A program made the translations under genes and the position numbers. Shown here one piece after another: positions 41,933 through 51,284 of a stretch of DNA of 64,000 nt. This DNA comes from Lutimonas vermicola (GTDB lineage Bacteria > Bacteroidota > Bacteroidia > Flavobacteriales > Flavobacteriaceae), in the NCBI RefSeq assembly GCF_038433205.1, contig NZ_JBCDNA010000003.1, forward strand, positions 496,001 through 560,000. The letters run 5' to 3'. Within the stretch, counting starts at the first letter, position 1, and each line of letters opens with the position of its first letter. Under the pieces are notes generated by a model. The model saw nothing but the letters and a program-made list of their open reading frames with translations, was not told the origin of the DNA and did not search any database.

Positions 41933-42982
41933 ATGAATTCCAGATATATATTTTCCTCGATGCTTAGAATCAGTGATTTGGAAAAGGTATCGTTCGAAGT
42001 TAAAAAGTTTGAAAAAATCAAGTGGAAAACAGGTGATTATGTGATTGGAGAAATAACCAACACCGGTAATGATCAGATGCAAATTGAGTTGACCAATGGA
42101 AGAATGCGGAGTTTTATGAAAGGAGATTTGGTAGCCGGGGCCTTGGGAGAACGCTATGCAACACTCGAAGCAACCGGATCATGGCGTGAAGTTGAAGAAG
42201 ATGGCATCATGCATTTACTCACCGGTGGAGGTTTGATGGGAAAGTGTACTTCAAAATCGGTTTACCTGCCAAATTTGATAGAAATAAAATACATGGGACA
42301 TATGATTCGGGAAGGAAGTATATCTAAAATGGATGATTTCGTCAAGACAGTTCCCTTCCAAAAATTCAATCTTCCCGTAATTCTTTTGGTAGGTACTTCA
42401 ATGTCGGCCGGGAAAACCACAGTGGCCAAAATCATCGTTAATCAGCTAAAAAGAGCGGGATTAGAGATAGTTGCCGGAAAATTAACCGGGGCTTGCAGGT
42501 ACAGGGATACGCTGTCTTTAAAGGATGTAGGTGCCGGTCATATTTTTGATTTCGTCGATATTGGTTTACCATCGACCATCTATCCAAGGGAGAGGTTCAG
42601 AAAAAAGCTGGGACAGTTATTAAGCCGGATTCAAGAGATAAAGGCCGATGTGGCTGTTATTGAATTAGGAGCTTCACCCCTGGAACCCTATAACGGGGAT
42701 ATCGCCTTTGAGGAGCTTAAAAACAGCGTTAAATGTACGGTGTTATGCGCATCCGATCCTTATGCAGTATATGGGGTAATGAAGAGTTTTAACCTGAAGC
42801 CGGATATTGTGAGTGGTATTGCAACCAATACTTTTGCGGGTGCCGAATTGATAGAAAAGCTTTGTGGTGTAAAGGCACTTAATTTAATTAATCCGGGTAC
42901 GGCGGCAGAATTGAGAAGTATCTTATCAAAGAAACTAAATATTCCTTTGTTAAATAATCAGGTGGAATATGAGAATAATTAG
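41933..42982 (+). CDS. P-loop NTPase of the DUF1611 type
   Basis: A 349-residue protein. Residues 1-145 are a mainly beta N-terminal region of unknown fold. The Walker A loop GTSMSAGKTT starts at Gly154; AGKLTGACRYRDT follows the next strand; and VAVIELGASPLEPYNGD contains a Walker-B-like Glu. This resembles the C-terminal domain of DUF1611 (DgcN-like) proteins, some of which take part in D-glutamate metabolism. It is 25 bases downstream of the M20 hydrolase, so an amino-acid or dipeptide substrate for the pair is plausible, not shown. Confidence 0.75.
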   Translation: MNSRYIFSSMLRISDLEKVSFEVKKFEKIKWKTGDYVIGEITNTGNDQMQIELTNGRMRSFMKGDLVAGALGERYATLEATGSWREVEEDGIMHLLTGGGLMGKCTSKSVYLPNLIEIKYMGHMIREGSISKMDDFVKTVPFQKFNLPVILLVGTSMSAGKTTVAKIIVNQLKRAGLEIVAGKLTGACRYRDTLSLKDVGAGHIFDFVDIGLPSTIYPRERFRKKLGQLLSRIQEIKADVAVIELGASPLEPYNGDIAFEELKNSVKCTVLCASDPYAVYGVMKSFNLKPDIVSGIATNTFAGAELIEKLCGVKALNLINPGTAAELRSILSKKLNIPLLNNQVEYENN

Positions 42983-43039
42983 GCAGTGATGAACTCATAT
43001 GCAGGATCAGGAAATAGTTTAGTGAGGTTAAAATCACTT

Positions 43040-43071
43040 TTGGGAATTCTTCCTTAAAAAAGTTACCTTTG
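43040..43071 (+). promoter_or_regulatory. promoter of the outer-membrane barrel gene
   Basis: TTG (43040-43042), a 21-base spacer and TACCTTTG (43064-43071) fit the Bacteroidota promoter. It ends 18 bases before the ATG at 43090, which excludes the upstream in-frame ATG at 43069 as the start. Confidence 0.75.
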
Positions 43072-43089
43072 ATTTTTCAAAAAAGTACT

Positions 43090-43746
43090 ATGCGCAGGAT
43101 CGCTATATTATTGCTTCTTTTTTCGGGTTTTCTACAAGCACAAAATGATGGTACTTTTGTTGACGATAAATACTTAGAAGACCAGCTTTATTTTAATTTA
43201 ACGTATATATACTTACTGGACTTACCGGATAGAGTGTCCCAGTCGGGATTCTCCTTTGGATTGGGAGGAGGATTCATCAAGGATTTTCCATTGAATAAGC
43301 AGCGCAATATTGGTTTGGGAGCCGGCCTGGGATACGGTTTCAATAATTATTATTTTAATGTTCAGTTAGACGCTGTAAATCCGGTGGATGGAGAGATCAG
43401 CCTCAAGAATAATAAGATCATACTGCACACTGTTGAGTTACCTTTAGAGTTAAGATTCAGGGGTTCCACAGCATCCAAATACAGGTTTTGGCGATTTTAT
43501 CCCGGATTTAAAGTTGCCTATATTTTTGCTAAAAACACAAGTTTTAGTAAAACGGCCGATTTTGATGTCAGTGATATCATTCAGGTTAATAAATGGTTAT
43601 ACGGGCTTACTTTTTCAGCCGGTTATAATAAATGGAACCTACACTTGTATTATGGCTTAAATAACCTTTTTGAGGAAACAAAAACAAATGACTACGCGAT
43701 AAACATCGGTGACCTGAGAGTCGGCCTTATCTTTTATATATTCTGA
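43090..43746 (+). CDS. outer-membrane beta-barrel protein, porin/PorT-like
   Basis: A 218-residue exported protein. MRRIAILLLLFSGFLQAQ is a signal peptide, followed by alternating strands typical of an 8-10 stranded barrel (GFSFGLGGGFIKDFP, NIGLGAGLGYGFNNYY, LYGLTFSAGYNKW, IGDLRVGLIFYIF with a terminal Phe). It resembles the small barrels annotated as PorT family in Flavobacteriia; PorT/SprT belongs to the type IX secretion machinery, but I cannot confirm that identity. Its last 13 bases overlap the convergent PAP2-like gene. Confidence 0.78.
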   Translation: MRRIAILLLLFSGFLQAQNDGTFVDDKYLEDQLYFNLTYIYLLDLPDRVSQSGFSFGLGGGFIKDFPLNKQRNIGLGAGLGYGFNNYYFNVQLDAVNPVDGEISLKNNKIILHTVELPLELRFRGSTASKYRFWRFYPGFKVAYIFAKNTSFSKTADFDVSDIIQVNKWLYGLTFSAGYNKWNLHLYYGLNNLFEETKTNDYAINIGDLRVGLIFYIF

Positions 43747-44342
43747 TAGATTTGAAAGCTTATAAACTGAGAGACAAGGCCTAAAAGAAATCCTATATAT
43801 ATTTCTTTAGGGCGATGCGCATTTAATGCAAGTCTGGAAACGCCGATTAATCCTGCAATTATAAACAAGCCTGCAATGATGGAATTGAAATTCAACTGAT
43901 ATTCATAACTCATCACCATCACAAATCCAATGACACCTCCAATACCCAGGGTGTGTAAACTTGTTTTGACTTTGATGTTAAAGAGCAAATACGTAAAACT
44001 AAGTGCAAAGGCTATCCCGAAGAATGAAAATGCAAGCAGGTCTGCTATTTGTATGCTTGTCATGGCCCTGCCGATAAGAAATGAAAGCATAATAAAGAAA
44101 AGTACCGGAAACTTCCGCTCATCAATACTTCTCAGGTGATAATTATTGATCAGGTTTATTCTTTTTAAAAAGGCCAGGAGCAATATTGGGATGATATATG
44201 TGCTGATAAAAACAATCAGTAAAATAATGTACTCCTGTTGTTTTACAATATGTTTGGGTGTGAGATATAAATACAGGAAACTGCCCATAAAAGAAAAGAG
44301 AAGTGGGTGCAACACGTAGGAAATCAATTTATACACAAACAT
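43734..44342 (-). CDS. PAP2-related membrane protein with degenerate motifs
   Basis: A 202-residue protein with about six helices. It looks like a type-2 phosphatidic acid phosphatase whose catalytic motifs have drifted: SLHT (128-131) stands where PSGH is usual, and the third motif reads SR-x5-H-x3-E (169-180) with Glu for Asp. Activity on lipid phosphates is therefore doubtful. It follows rpoN by 3 bases, so it belongs to the asnS-rpoN transcript. An unknown membrane protein is the fallback description. Confidence 0.75.
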   Translation of the reverse strand: MFVYKLISYVLHPLLFSFMGSFLYLYLTPKHIVKQQEYIILLIVFISTYIIPILLLAFLKRINLINNYHLRSIDERKFPVLFFIMLSFLIGRAMTSIQIADLLAFSFFGIAFALSFTYLLFNIKVKTSLHTLGIGGVIGFVMVMSYEYQLNFNSIIAGLFIIAGLIGVSRLALNAHRPKEIYIGFLLGLVSQFISFQIYQNI

Positions 44343-44345
44343 AAT

Positions 44346-45800
44346 CTAAAGAATCTTTTTTCTTAACCTGGCTACCGGAATGTCTAATTGCTCACGATAT
44401 TTGGCTACAGTTCTTCTTGCAATCAGATAGCCGCTTTCTTTAAGGAGATTACTCAGTTTTTCATCAGTAAGCGGTTTCCTTTTGTCTTCATTGTTTATTT
44501 CGGTTTGCAGAATTTTCTTGATCTCTCTCGTCGATATATCTTCACCTTGTTCATTTTTCATAGACTCTGAGAAAAAACTCTTAACCAGCTTGGTTCCATA
44601 AGGGGTGTCGACGTATTTGCTGTTGGCAACCCTCGAAACGGTCGATACATCCATATTGATCTGATCAGCGATATCTTTTAAGACCATCGGCCTCAACTTG
44701 CGTTCATCACCCGTAAGAAGATATTCCTTTTGATAATGCATGATCGCATTCATGGTGATCATTAAGGTTTGTTGACGCTGTTTAATCGCATCTATAAACC
44801 ATTTGGCGGCATCCAGTTTTTGTTTGATAAACATGACAGCATCCTTTTGAGATTTTGATTTATCCTTTGATTCCGAATAACCCTTCAGCATGTTGTCATA
44901 TTCCCTTGATATATGTAGATCAGGAGCATTTCTGGCGTTTAGACTCAACTCCAGTTCTCCCTCGTTGATCCGAATGGTAAAATCGGGCACTATGTGTTCA
45001 ATCATGGTTAAATTCCCTGAGAAGGCTCCGCCGGGCTTTGGATTTAACTTTTCTATTTCTTTAATTCCTTCATTGAGTTCTTCCAGGGAAATCGAAAACT
45101 TTTGAGCAAGTTTAACGTAATGCTTTTTGACAAACTGGTCAAAAGATGTCCTCAGTATTTCTTTGGCCAAAGACCTTTCTTTTGTTGCTTCTTTTCTGTC
45201 GAGCTGGAGCAAGAGACATTCCTTAAGTGACCTGGCTCCCACACCTGCAGGATCCAGTTGTTGGATAATATGGAGAATTTCTTCAACATCCTCCTTGGTT
45301 GTGTAAATATTTTCTGAAAATGCCAGATCATCAATAATGTCTTCAATAGTGCGTCTGATATAACCGTTATCATCTATACAACCCACCATAAATTCCGCTA
45401 TCTGTTCTTGTTCGGGATCAAGGCTGAAAGTGTGAAGCTGGTTGATCAGATGCTGATTAAAGGTAATTCCACCTGAGTACGGAATCCTGTTATCTTCATC
45501 ATCACTGCTGTAATTGTTGGCCTGAAGTCTATAACTTGGAATTTCATCATCGCTCAGGTAATCATCTATGTTGATATCAGTTTCAATCGATTCTGTTCCT
45601 GTATCGTCATATTGCTCTTCATTGGAATCCTGGAATTCATCAGTAGATTCCTTGCCGCTTTCCAATGCAGGATTCTCTTCGATCTCTTGAGACAGTTTCT
45701 GTTCAAAGGCCTGGGTAGGCAGCTGAATCAACTTCATCAATTGTATCTGCTGAGGAGATAACTTTTGTTGTAGTTTTTGATATAAACTTTGTTTTAACAT
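44346..45800 (-). CDS. rpoN: RNA polymerase sigma-54 factor
   Basis: A 484-residue alternative sigma factor. Region I (residues 1-45) is Gln/Leu-rich for activator response (LKQSLYQKLQQKLSPQQ). Region II is long and acidic (about 55-95). The core-binding domain follows, and the C-terminal DNA-binding part has DVSTVSRVANSKYVDTPYG and the RpoN box ARRTVAKYRE that contacts -24. Length is normal for Bacteroidota. It needs AAA+ activators, none of which are in this window. Neighbours: asnS upstream and the PAP2-like gene 3 bases downstream. Confidence 0.97.
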   Translation of the reverse strand: MLKQSLYQKLQQKLSPQQIQLMKLIQLPTQAFEQKLSQEIEENPALESGKESTDEFQDSNEEQYDDTGTESIETDINIDDYLSDDEIPSYRLQANNYSSDDEDNRIPYSGGITFNQHLINQLHTFSLDPEQEQIAEFMVGCIDDNGYIRRTIEDIIDDLAFSENIYTTKEDVEEILHIIQQLDPAGVGARSLKECLLLQLDRKEATKERSLAKEILRTSFDQFVKKHYVKLAQKFSISLEELNEGIKEIEKLNPKPGGAFSGNLTMIEHIVPDFTIRINEGELELSLNARNAPDLHISREYDNMLKGYSESKDKSKSQKDAVMFIKQKLDAAKWFIDAIKQRQQTLMITMNAIMHYQKEYLLTGDERKLRPMVLKDIADQINMDVSTVSRVANSKYVDTPYGTKLVKSFFSESMKNEQGEDISTREIKKILQTEINNEDKRKPLTDEKLSNLLKESGYLIARRTVAKYREQLDIPVARLRKKIL

Positions 45801-45876
45801 ATGAAATAATACTTCAAGTTAAAGTTACAAAAAAAGGAACTTCCAAAAAGTTTAGGCCAATTGTGGCAAACATACA

Positions 45877-47310
45877 TTAGAACTCAGCACTTTGAGGTGT
45901 TCTGGGAAAAGGAATGACGTCTCGAATATTACTCATTCCGGTAGCAAATTGCACCATTCTTTCAAACCCCAGCCCAAAACCTGAGTGAACTGCCGTTCCG
46001 AACTTTCTCAGGTCCAGGTACCACCAAAGTTCCTTTTCATCTATTCCAAGTTCTTGGATCTTTTCTTTTAAGACTTCAAGTCTTTCCTCTCTTTGACTGC
46101 CGCCAATTATTTCGCCGATGCCCGGAAACAAGACGTCCATGGCCCTTACAGTTTTGCCATCGTCGTTTAAACGCATATAGAAGGCTTTTATATTGGCAGG
46201 GTAATCAAACAGGATCACAGGAGATTTAAAGTGTTTTTCCACGAGGTAACGCTCGTGTTCACTTTGGAGATCTGCTCCCCATTCATTGATAGGAAACTTA
46301 AACTTCTTCTTTTTGTTGGGTTTGGAATTTTTAAGGATTTCTATGGCTTCGGTATAGCTTACCCTTTTAAAATTGTTATCAATAACAAATTTTAATTTGT
46401 CACGAAGCGCCAACTCACTTCTTTCAGCAGCAGGTTTGCTTTTTTCTTCGTCCAGCAATCTTTTTTCCAGAAATTCAAGATCATCCTTACAGTGTTCAAG
46501 TATATAAGTCAAAATATATTTGATAAAATCTTCACTGAGGTCCATATTCGCATCAAGGTCATTAAAGGCCACTTCAGGCTCGATCATCCAGAATTCTGCC
46601 AAATGCCTTGAAGTATTTGAATTCTCGGCCCTGAAAGTAGGGCCAAAAGTATATACTTTGCCTAATGCCATGGCATAAGTTTCGGCCTCAAGTTGCCCTG
46701 AAACCGTGAGATTTGTTTCCTTTCCAAAGAAATCTTCCTTAAAATCAATTTCACCCGATTCTGTCAACGGAGGATTCTTTTTATTCAAGGTAGACACACT
46801 GAACATTTCACCTGCGCCTTCTGCATCTGAACCGGTAATGATAGGGGCATGAAAATAGTAAAAGCCATTATTGATAAAATATTGGTGAACGGCAAAAGAC
46901 AGTACTGACCTGATTCGCATCACAGCGCTGAACGTATTGGTTCTAATTCTCAGATGGGCGTTTTCTCTTAGGAATTCCATACTGTGCTTCTTTGGCTGAA
47001 TGGGATATTCCTCAGGATTTGAAGCACCTAAAACAACAATTTCCGAAACCTGAATTTCGACGTTCTGGCCCTTTCCCTGGCTTTCAACCAATACACCTTT
47101 TACCTCAATCGCGGCACCTGTTGTGATCAGTTTCAACACTTCTTCAGGAGTGCTGTCAAAATCAATAACGCATTGAATGTTTTTGATGGTGGAGCCATCG
47201 TTTAAAGCAATAAACCTATTACTTCGAAAAGTTTTTACCCAGCCCTTGATTTGGATCTCTTGCAGTATATTTTTCGCCTCTAGCAATTCGGCTACGCTAT
47301 AGTTTTGCAT
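45877..47310 (-). CDS. asnS: asparaginyl-tRNA synthetase
   Basis: A 477-residue class IIb synthetase. The N-terminal OB fold (IQIKGWVKTFRSNRFIALND) binds the anticodon. The class II motifs are FYYFHAPIITGSDAEGAGEMF (motif 1 side), GPTFRAENSNTSRHLAEFWMIEPE (motif 2) and GFGLGFERMVQF (motif 3, Arg). The start at 47310 (MQNYSVAEL) is preferred over 47331, which would add seven unlike residues. A reverse TATCTTTG box (47329-47336) lies 19 bases upstream. Confidence 0.97.
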   Translation of the reverse strand: MQNYSVAELLEAKNILQEIQIKGWVKTFRSNRFIALNDGSTIKNIQCVIDFDSTPEEVLKLITTGAAIEVKGVLVESQGKGQNVEIQVSEIVVLGASNPEEYPIQPKKHSMEFLRENAHLRIRTNTFSAVMRIRSVLSFAVHQYFINNGFYYFHAPIITGSDAEGAGEMFSVSTLNKKNPPLTESGEIDFKEDFFGKETNLTVSGQLEAETYAMALGKVYTFGPTFRAENSNTSRHLAEFWMIEPEVAFNDLDANMDLSEDFIKYILTYILEHCKDDLEFLEKRLLDEEKSKPAAERSELALRDKLKFVIDNNFKRVSYTEAIEILKNSKPNKKKKFKFPINEWGADLQSEHERYLVEKHFKSPVILFDYPANIKAFYMRLNDDGKTVRAMDVLFPGIGEIIGGSQREERLEVLKEKIQELGIDEKELWWYLDLRKFGTAVHSGFGLGFERMVQFATGMSNIRDVIPFPRTPQSAEF

Positions 47311-47365
47311 CCTCAGAAATTTAGGTGGCAAAGATACGCAAAGCGTTAAAATTGGGAAAGTATAA

Positions 47366-48226
47366 TTATTTTAAAATTTCCATCAAATACTCGCCATAAC
47401 CACTTTTCATCAAGGGTTCGGCTATTTTCCGGAGTTGATCGGCATCTATAAACCCTTTTCTGTAGGCAATCTCTTCTATACATCCTATTTTAAGGCCCTG
47501 TCGTTCTTCGATAACCTGAACAAATTGCTGGGCCTGAATTAGTGAAGCAAAGGTTCCGGTATCGAGCCATGCGGTACCTCGGCCCAGTTTGGCAACCTTT
47601 AATTTTCCCTTATCCAGGTAGGCTTTGTTGATATCCGTAATTTCGTATTCTCCTCTGGGCGAAGGTTTGATGTTTTTGGCAATTTCGACAACGCTGTTGT
47701 CATAAAAATAAACGCCGGGAACTGCATAATTTGATTTTGGCATTTCAGGCTTTTCTTCAATGGAGATCACGTTGTTCTCCTTGTCAAATTCCACAACCCC
47801 GTATCTTTCGGGATCTTTTACATGGTAAGCGAAAATAATTCCCCCATCAGGATTCACCGCATTTTTTAAGCGCCTTTCCAAGTCAGTTCCATAAAAAATA
47901 TTGTCTCCCAGGATCAGGGCCACATCGTCATCACCTATAAAATCTGCTCCAATAACAAAAGCCTGTGCCAGTCCGTTAGGCACTTCCTGTACAGCATATT
48001 CAAACCTGCAGCCGAGGTTTTTCCCGTCTCCAAGGAGTCTTTCAAACAAGGGGAGGTCATTGGGTGTTGAAATGATCAGTACTTCTTTAATCCCTGCCAG
48101 CATCAGTGCCGACAACGGATAATAAATCATGGGTTTGTCGTAAATAGGCATTAACTGCTTGCTTACTGCAAGCGTTAGCGGGTGTAATCTCGTACCGCTG
48201 CCACCTGCCAAAATGATTCCTTTCAT
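47366..48226 (-). CDS. rfbA: glucose-1-phosphate thymidylyltransferase
   Basis: A 286-residue nucleotidyltransferase making dTDP-glucose, the first step to dTDP-L-rhamnose and other deoxysugars. GGSGTRLHPLTLAVSKQLMP is the nucleotide-binding signature, GDNIFYGTD the metal Asp, FAYHVKDPERYGVVEF the sugar site and TAWLDTGTF the late conserved block. rfbB, rfbC and rfbD are not beside it. It follows the MMPL transporter by 6 bases. Confidence 0.96.
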   Translation of the reverse strand: MKGIILAGGSGTRLHPLTLAVSKQLMPIYDKPMIYYPLSALMLAGIKEVLIISTPNDLPLFERLLGDGKNLGCRFEYAVQEVPNGLAQAFVIGADFIGDDDVALILGDNIFYGTDLERRLKNAVNPDGGIIFAYHVKDPERYGVVEFDKENNVISIEEKPEMPKSNYAVPGVYFYDNSVVEIAKNIKPSPRGEYEITDINKAYLDKGKLKVAKLGRGTAWLDTGTFASLIQAQQFVQVIEERQGLKIGCIEEIAYRKGFIDADQLRKIAEPLMKSGYGEYLMEILK

Positions 48227-48232
48227 AGTTAA

Positions 48233-50611
48233 TTATTCTTTATAGCTATCCTCATCTTCTTTAGGGATGATGGAAATAGCCGGTTTTTTGAATGTTTTTT
48301 TGTTGGCAATTTTCGATTCCAGAGACAATAGAAGGGATGGTAACAACAATAAATTTGATACCATTGCAAATAACAAGGTTACCGATACCAATCCACCCAA
48401 TGCGATGGTTCCTCCAAAACTCGACACTGTGAATACCAGGAAACCGAAAAACAACACAATTGAAGTGTAGAACATACTTACGCCCGTTTCTCTCAAAGCA
48501 GCATAAACTGATTTCCTGACGTTCCATTTATGGGCGATAAGTTCCTGCCGGTATTTGGCAAGGAAATGAATGGTATCATCTACTGAAATACCGAAAGCAA
48601 TACTAAAGACCAATACCGTGGAGGGTTTTATCGGAACCCCAAGGTATCCCATGAGTCCCGCTGTGATCAAAAGAGGAAGGATATTCGGGATCAGCGAAAT
48701 AATGATCATTTTATACGATCTGAACATCCAGGCCATAAACAGTGAAATCAGGAAAATGGCCAAGGACAAAGAGATAACAAGGTTTTTGACCAGATAATTT
48801 GTTCCTTTTAAAAATACGAGGGCCTTACCGGTCAAGGAAACGTCAAACCTTTCGCTCGGAAAGACCTGCTCGATTTTTTCCTTGATACGCAGTTCAATGC
48901 TTTCCATTTTATCGGTGCCTATATCTTTCATAAAAGTAGTGATCCTGGCATATTGCCCCGTTGAATCAACGAAATTATTAAGCTGGTCGGAGGTGGCATC
49001 TGAATTTTTTGTATAAGCCAGGATAAAATTCTTTTCCTGTTCGGTGGGCAACTGATAATATTTAGGATTGCCATTATAAAAAGCCTGTTTTGAATATTTC
49101 ACCATATTCAGGATAGATATTGATTTTGAAAGTTCAGGAATCTCGTCGATCTCCTCGTCGAGTTTATTCATTCTTTTCAAGGTGGCAAGATTCATGACCC
49201 CTTTTTTGCGTTTTGTATCAATCAATATTTCGAGAGGCATAATACCTCCAAATTCTTGTTCAAAAAACAGGATGTCTTTATAAAACTGTTTTCCTTTGGG
49301 CATATCTTCAATCAGGCTTCCGGAAACCCGGATCATATATACCCCAATGATACTCACAACGATAATACAAACAGTGGAAATATAAATACCTATCCTGTGA
49401 TGCCTTACAGTATTTTCCATCCAGTTGACAATGGCATCTATCCATTTCCTTTCCAGGTGTTCAAGGTGTTTATCCTTGGGCTTATGCATAAAGCTGTAAA
49501 TAATCGGAATGATAAGTAAAGACAGGATAAATATGACCAGAATATTAATCGAGGCTATGATACCAAACTCATTGAGCAACTGACTGTTGGTAAATATAAA
49601 AGTGGCAAACCCTGATGCCGTTGTAATGTTGGTCATCAATGTGGCATTGCCAATCTTTGAGATTACCCTTTGCAGGGATTTCGCCTGATTGCCATGCTTT
49701 TTTACTTCCTGTTGGTATTTATTGATCAGAAAGATGGCATTTGGAACCCCGATCACAATGATCAGCGGAGGGATTAATGCCATTAATACAGATATCTCGT
49801 ATTGAAACCAGCCGATAAAACCAAGTGCCCACACCACCCCGATGCTAACCACTGTCATTGTAATAAATGTAGCTCTGTACGAACGGAAGAACAACCAAAA
49901 AATAAGCGAGGTAATAAATAAGGCCAGGCCTACAAAAATTCCGATCTCATCTATGATATTCTGAGCGTTCATGGTTCTGATAAAAGGCATACCGGATACC
50001 CTTACATCCAAACCGGTTTCTTTTTCAAATGCTTTTATTGAAGGGTTGAGTACTTCAAAAACAAAGCGTTCCCTCTTTTTTGTATTAACGATCGCTTTAT
50101 CCAGATAAATGGCAGTTTGAACCGTACCTGTTTTTTTATTAAAAAGGATATTGTCAAAAAAGGGCAGATTCTTAAACAATTCATCTCGGATATCGAGAAC
50201 TTCCTGGTCGGTCGTCGGCTCATTCTCAAAGAGCGGTTCAACGAAGAATTTTTGATTTTTTTTATCCTTTTTTAGTTTCTGAATATCTCCTATTGATATG
50301 GAAAAATCAACTTCCGGAAAAGTGTCCAGGTGATGAGAAAATTCATTCCATTTGTTAAAATTATCAACCTCAAACAAAGTGGAATCCTGAACGGCAATAA
50401 TAATCATGTTTCCTTCCTCTCCGAAGATCTCAAGAAAATGGTCGTATTTTATGTTTTCTTCATGATCCCTGGGTAAAAGATTGGCTTCTGTATGAGAAAA
50501 CTGAATATGCTTAATTTTTGATCCGAGAAATACGGTTATAGCAGCTAAAACAATCAGAATAAAGATCCTTTGCTTTAGAATAAAACGTGAAACTACTTGC
50601 CAAAAATTCAT
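48233..50611 (-). CDS. RND-superfamily (MMPL-type) transporter
   Basis: A 792-residue membrane protein with 12 predicted helices in two sterol-sensing-like blocks. Two large periplasmic loops follow helices 1 and 7 (about residues 35-215 and 430-620). GISVDDTIHFLAKYRQ near residue 690 is the MMPL proton-relay signature, and the first half has the matching IVIGVPNAIFLINKYQQE. Such proteins export hydrophobic lipids or drugs, or carry hopanoids between membranes. No periplasmic adaptor or outer-membrane channel is adjacent. Substrate unknown. Confidence 0.9.
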   Translation of the reverse strand: MNFWQVVSRFILKQRIFILIVLAAITVFLGSKIKHIQFSHTEANLLPRDHEENIKYDHFLEIFGEEGNMIIIAVQDSTLFEVDNFNKWNEFSHHLDTFPEVDFSISIGDIQKLKKDKKNQKFFVEPLFENEPTTDQEVLDIRDELFKNLPFFDNILFNKKTGTVQTAIYLDKAIVNTKKRERFVFEVLNPSIKAFEKETGLDVRVSGMPFIRTMNAQNIIDEIGIFVGLALFITSLIFWLFFRSYRATFITMTVVSIGVVWALGFIGWFQYEISVLMALIPPLIIVIGVPNAIFLINKYQQEVKKHGNQAKSLQRVISKIGNATLMTNITTASGFATFIFTNSQLLNEFGIIASINILVIFILSLLIIPIIYSFMHKPKDKHLEHLERKWIDAIVNWMENTVRHHRIGIYISTVCIIVVSIIGVYMIRVSGSLIEDMPKGKQFYKDILFFEQEFGGIMPLEILIDTKRKKGVMNLATLKRMNKLDEEIDEIPELSKSISILNMVKYSKQAFYNGNPKYYQLPTEQEKNFILAYTKNSDATSDQLNNFVDSTGQYARITTFMKDIGTDKMESIELRIKEKIEQVFPSERFDVSLTGKALVFLKGTNYLVKNLVISLSLAIFLISLFMAWMFRSYKMIIISLIPNILPLLITAGLMGYLGVPIKPSTVLVFSIAFGISVDDTIHFLAKYRQELIAHKWNVRKSVYAALRETGVSMFYTSIVLFFGFLVFTVSSFGGTIALGGLVSVTLLFAMVSNLLLLPSLLLSLESKIANKKTFKKPAISIIPKEDEDSYKE

Positions 50612-50717
50612 AAATCAGATTATTTTGCACCAAGGGCCATCTTCATTAGCATACAACATTATCCTGATTTTTTTGACGGAGTTTGTAGATCAAAAAGCAG
50701 ATAATAAAGGTCGCAGA

Positions 50718-51272
50718 TCAAACGGTCATAATTTCTTTTTCTTTAATGACGTATAGATCATCAACTTTTGTGATGTATAAATCAGTAAGCGATTGCACAT
50801 CTACTTCGGTGTTAGCGAGAAGATCTTCCGAAATGTCAAGTTTTTTTAATTCATGATTGGCATCTTTTCGGTCATTTCTAATACTCACCTTGGCAAGCTC
50901 AGCTTCGGCTTTGGCGTGTTTTGCCAATTCCCGTCTTCTTTCTTCTGTCAATATTGGAACATTGATGATAATGCTTTCACCGTTATTCATTGGGTTAAAC
51001 CCCAAATTAGCAGCTAAAATACCCTTCTCTATTTCAGGAATCAGTTGTTTTTCCCATGGTTGAATTGTGATGGTATGAGCATCCATTGTATTCACATTAG
51101 CGACCTGGCTTAGGGGTGTAAGTGAACCGTAATACTCAACTTTTACACTGTTAAGCATAGAAGGTGTTGCCTTTCCGGCCCTGATATTAACAAATTCCGC
51201 TTCCAGATGATGGATAGCACTTTCCATCTGTTCCTTGGCTGAATCGACTATAAATTGAACTTCTTCATTCAT
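50718..51272 (-). CDS. frr: ribosome recycling factor
   Basis: A 184-residue cytosolic factor that, with EF-G, splits post-termination ribosomes. FVNIRAGKATPSMLNSVKVEYYG is the head-domain signature, and LTEERRRELAKHAKAEAE (about residues 110-127) the coiled-coil domain. Length is standard (185). It follows pyrH by 12 bases in the conserved rpsB-tsf-pyrH-frr order. Confidence 0.98.
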   Translation of the reverse strand: MNEEVQFIVDSAKEQMESAIHHLEAEFVNIRAGKATPSMLNSVKVEYYGSLTPLSQVANVNTMDAHTITIQPWEKQLIPEIEKGILAANLGFNPMNNGESIIINVPILTEERRRELAKHAKAEAELAKVSIRNDRKDANHELKKLDISEDLLANTEVDVQSLTDLYITKVDDLYVIKEKEIMTV

Positions 51273-51284
51273 GATAACAAAGAT

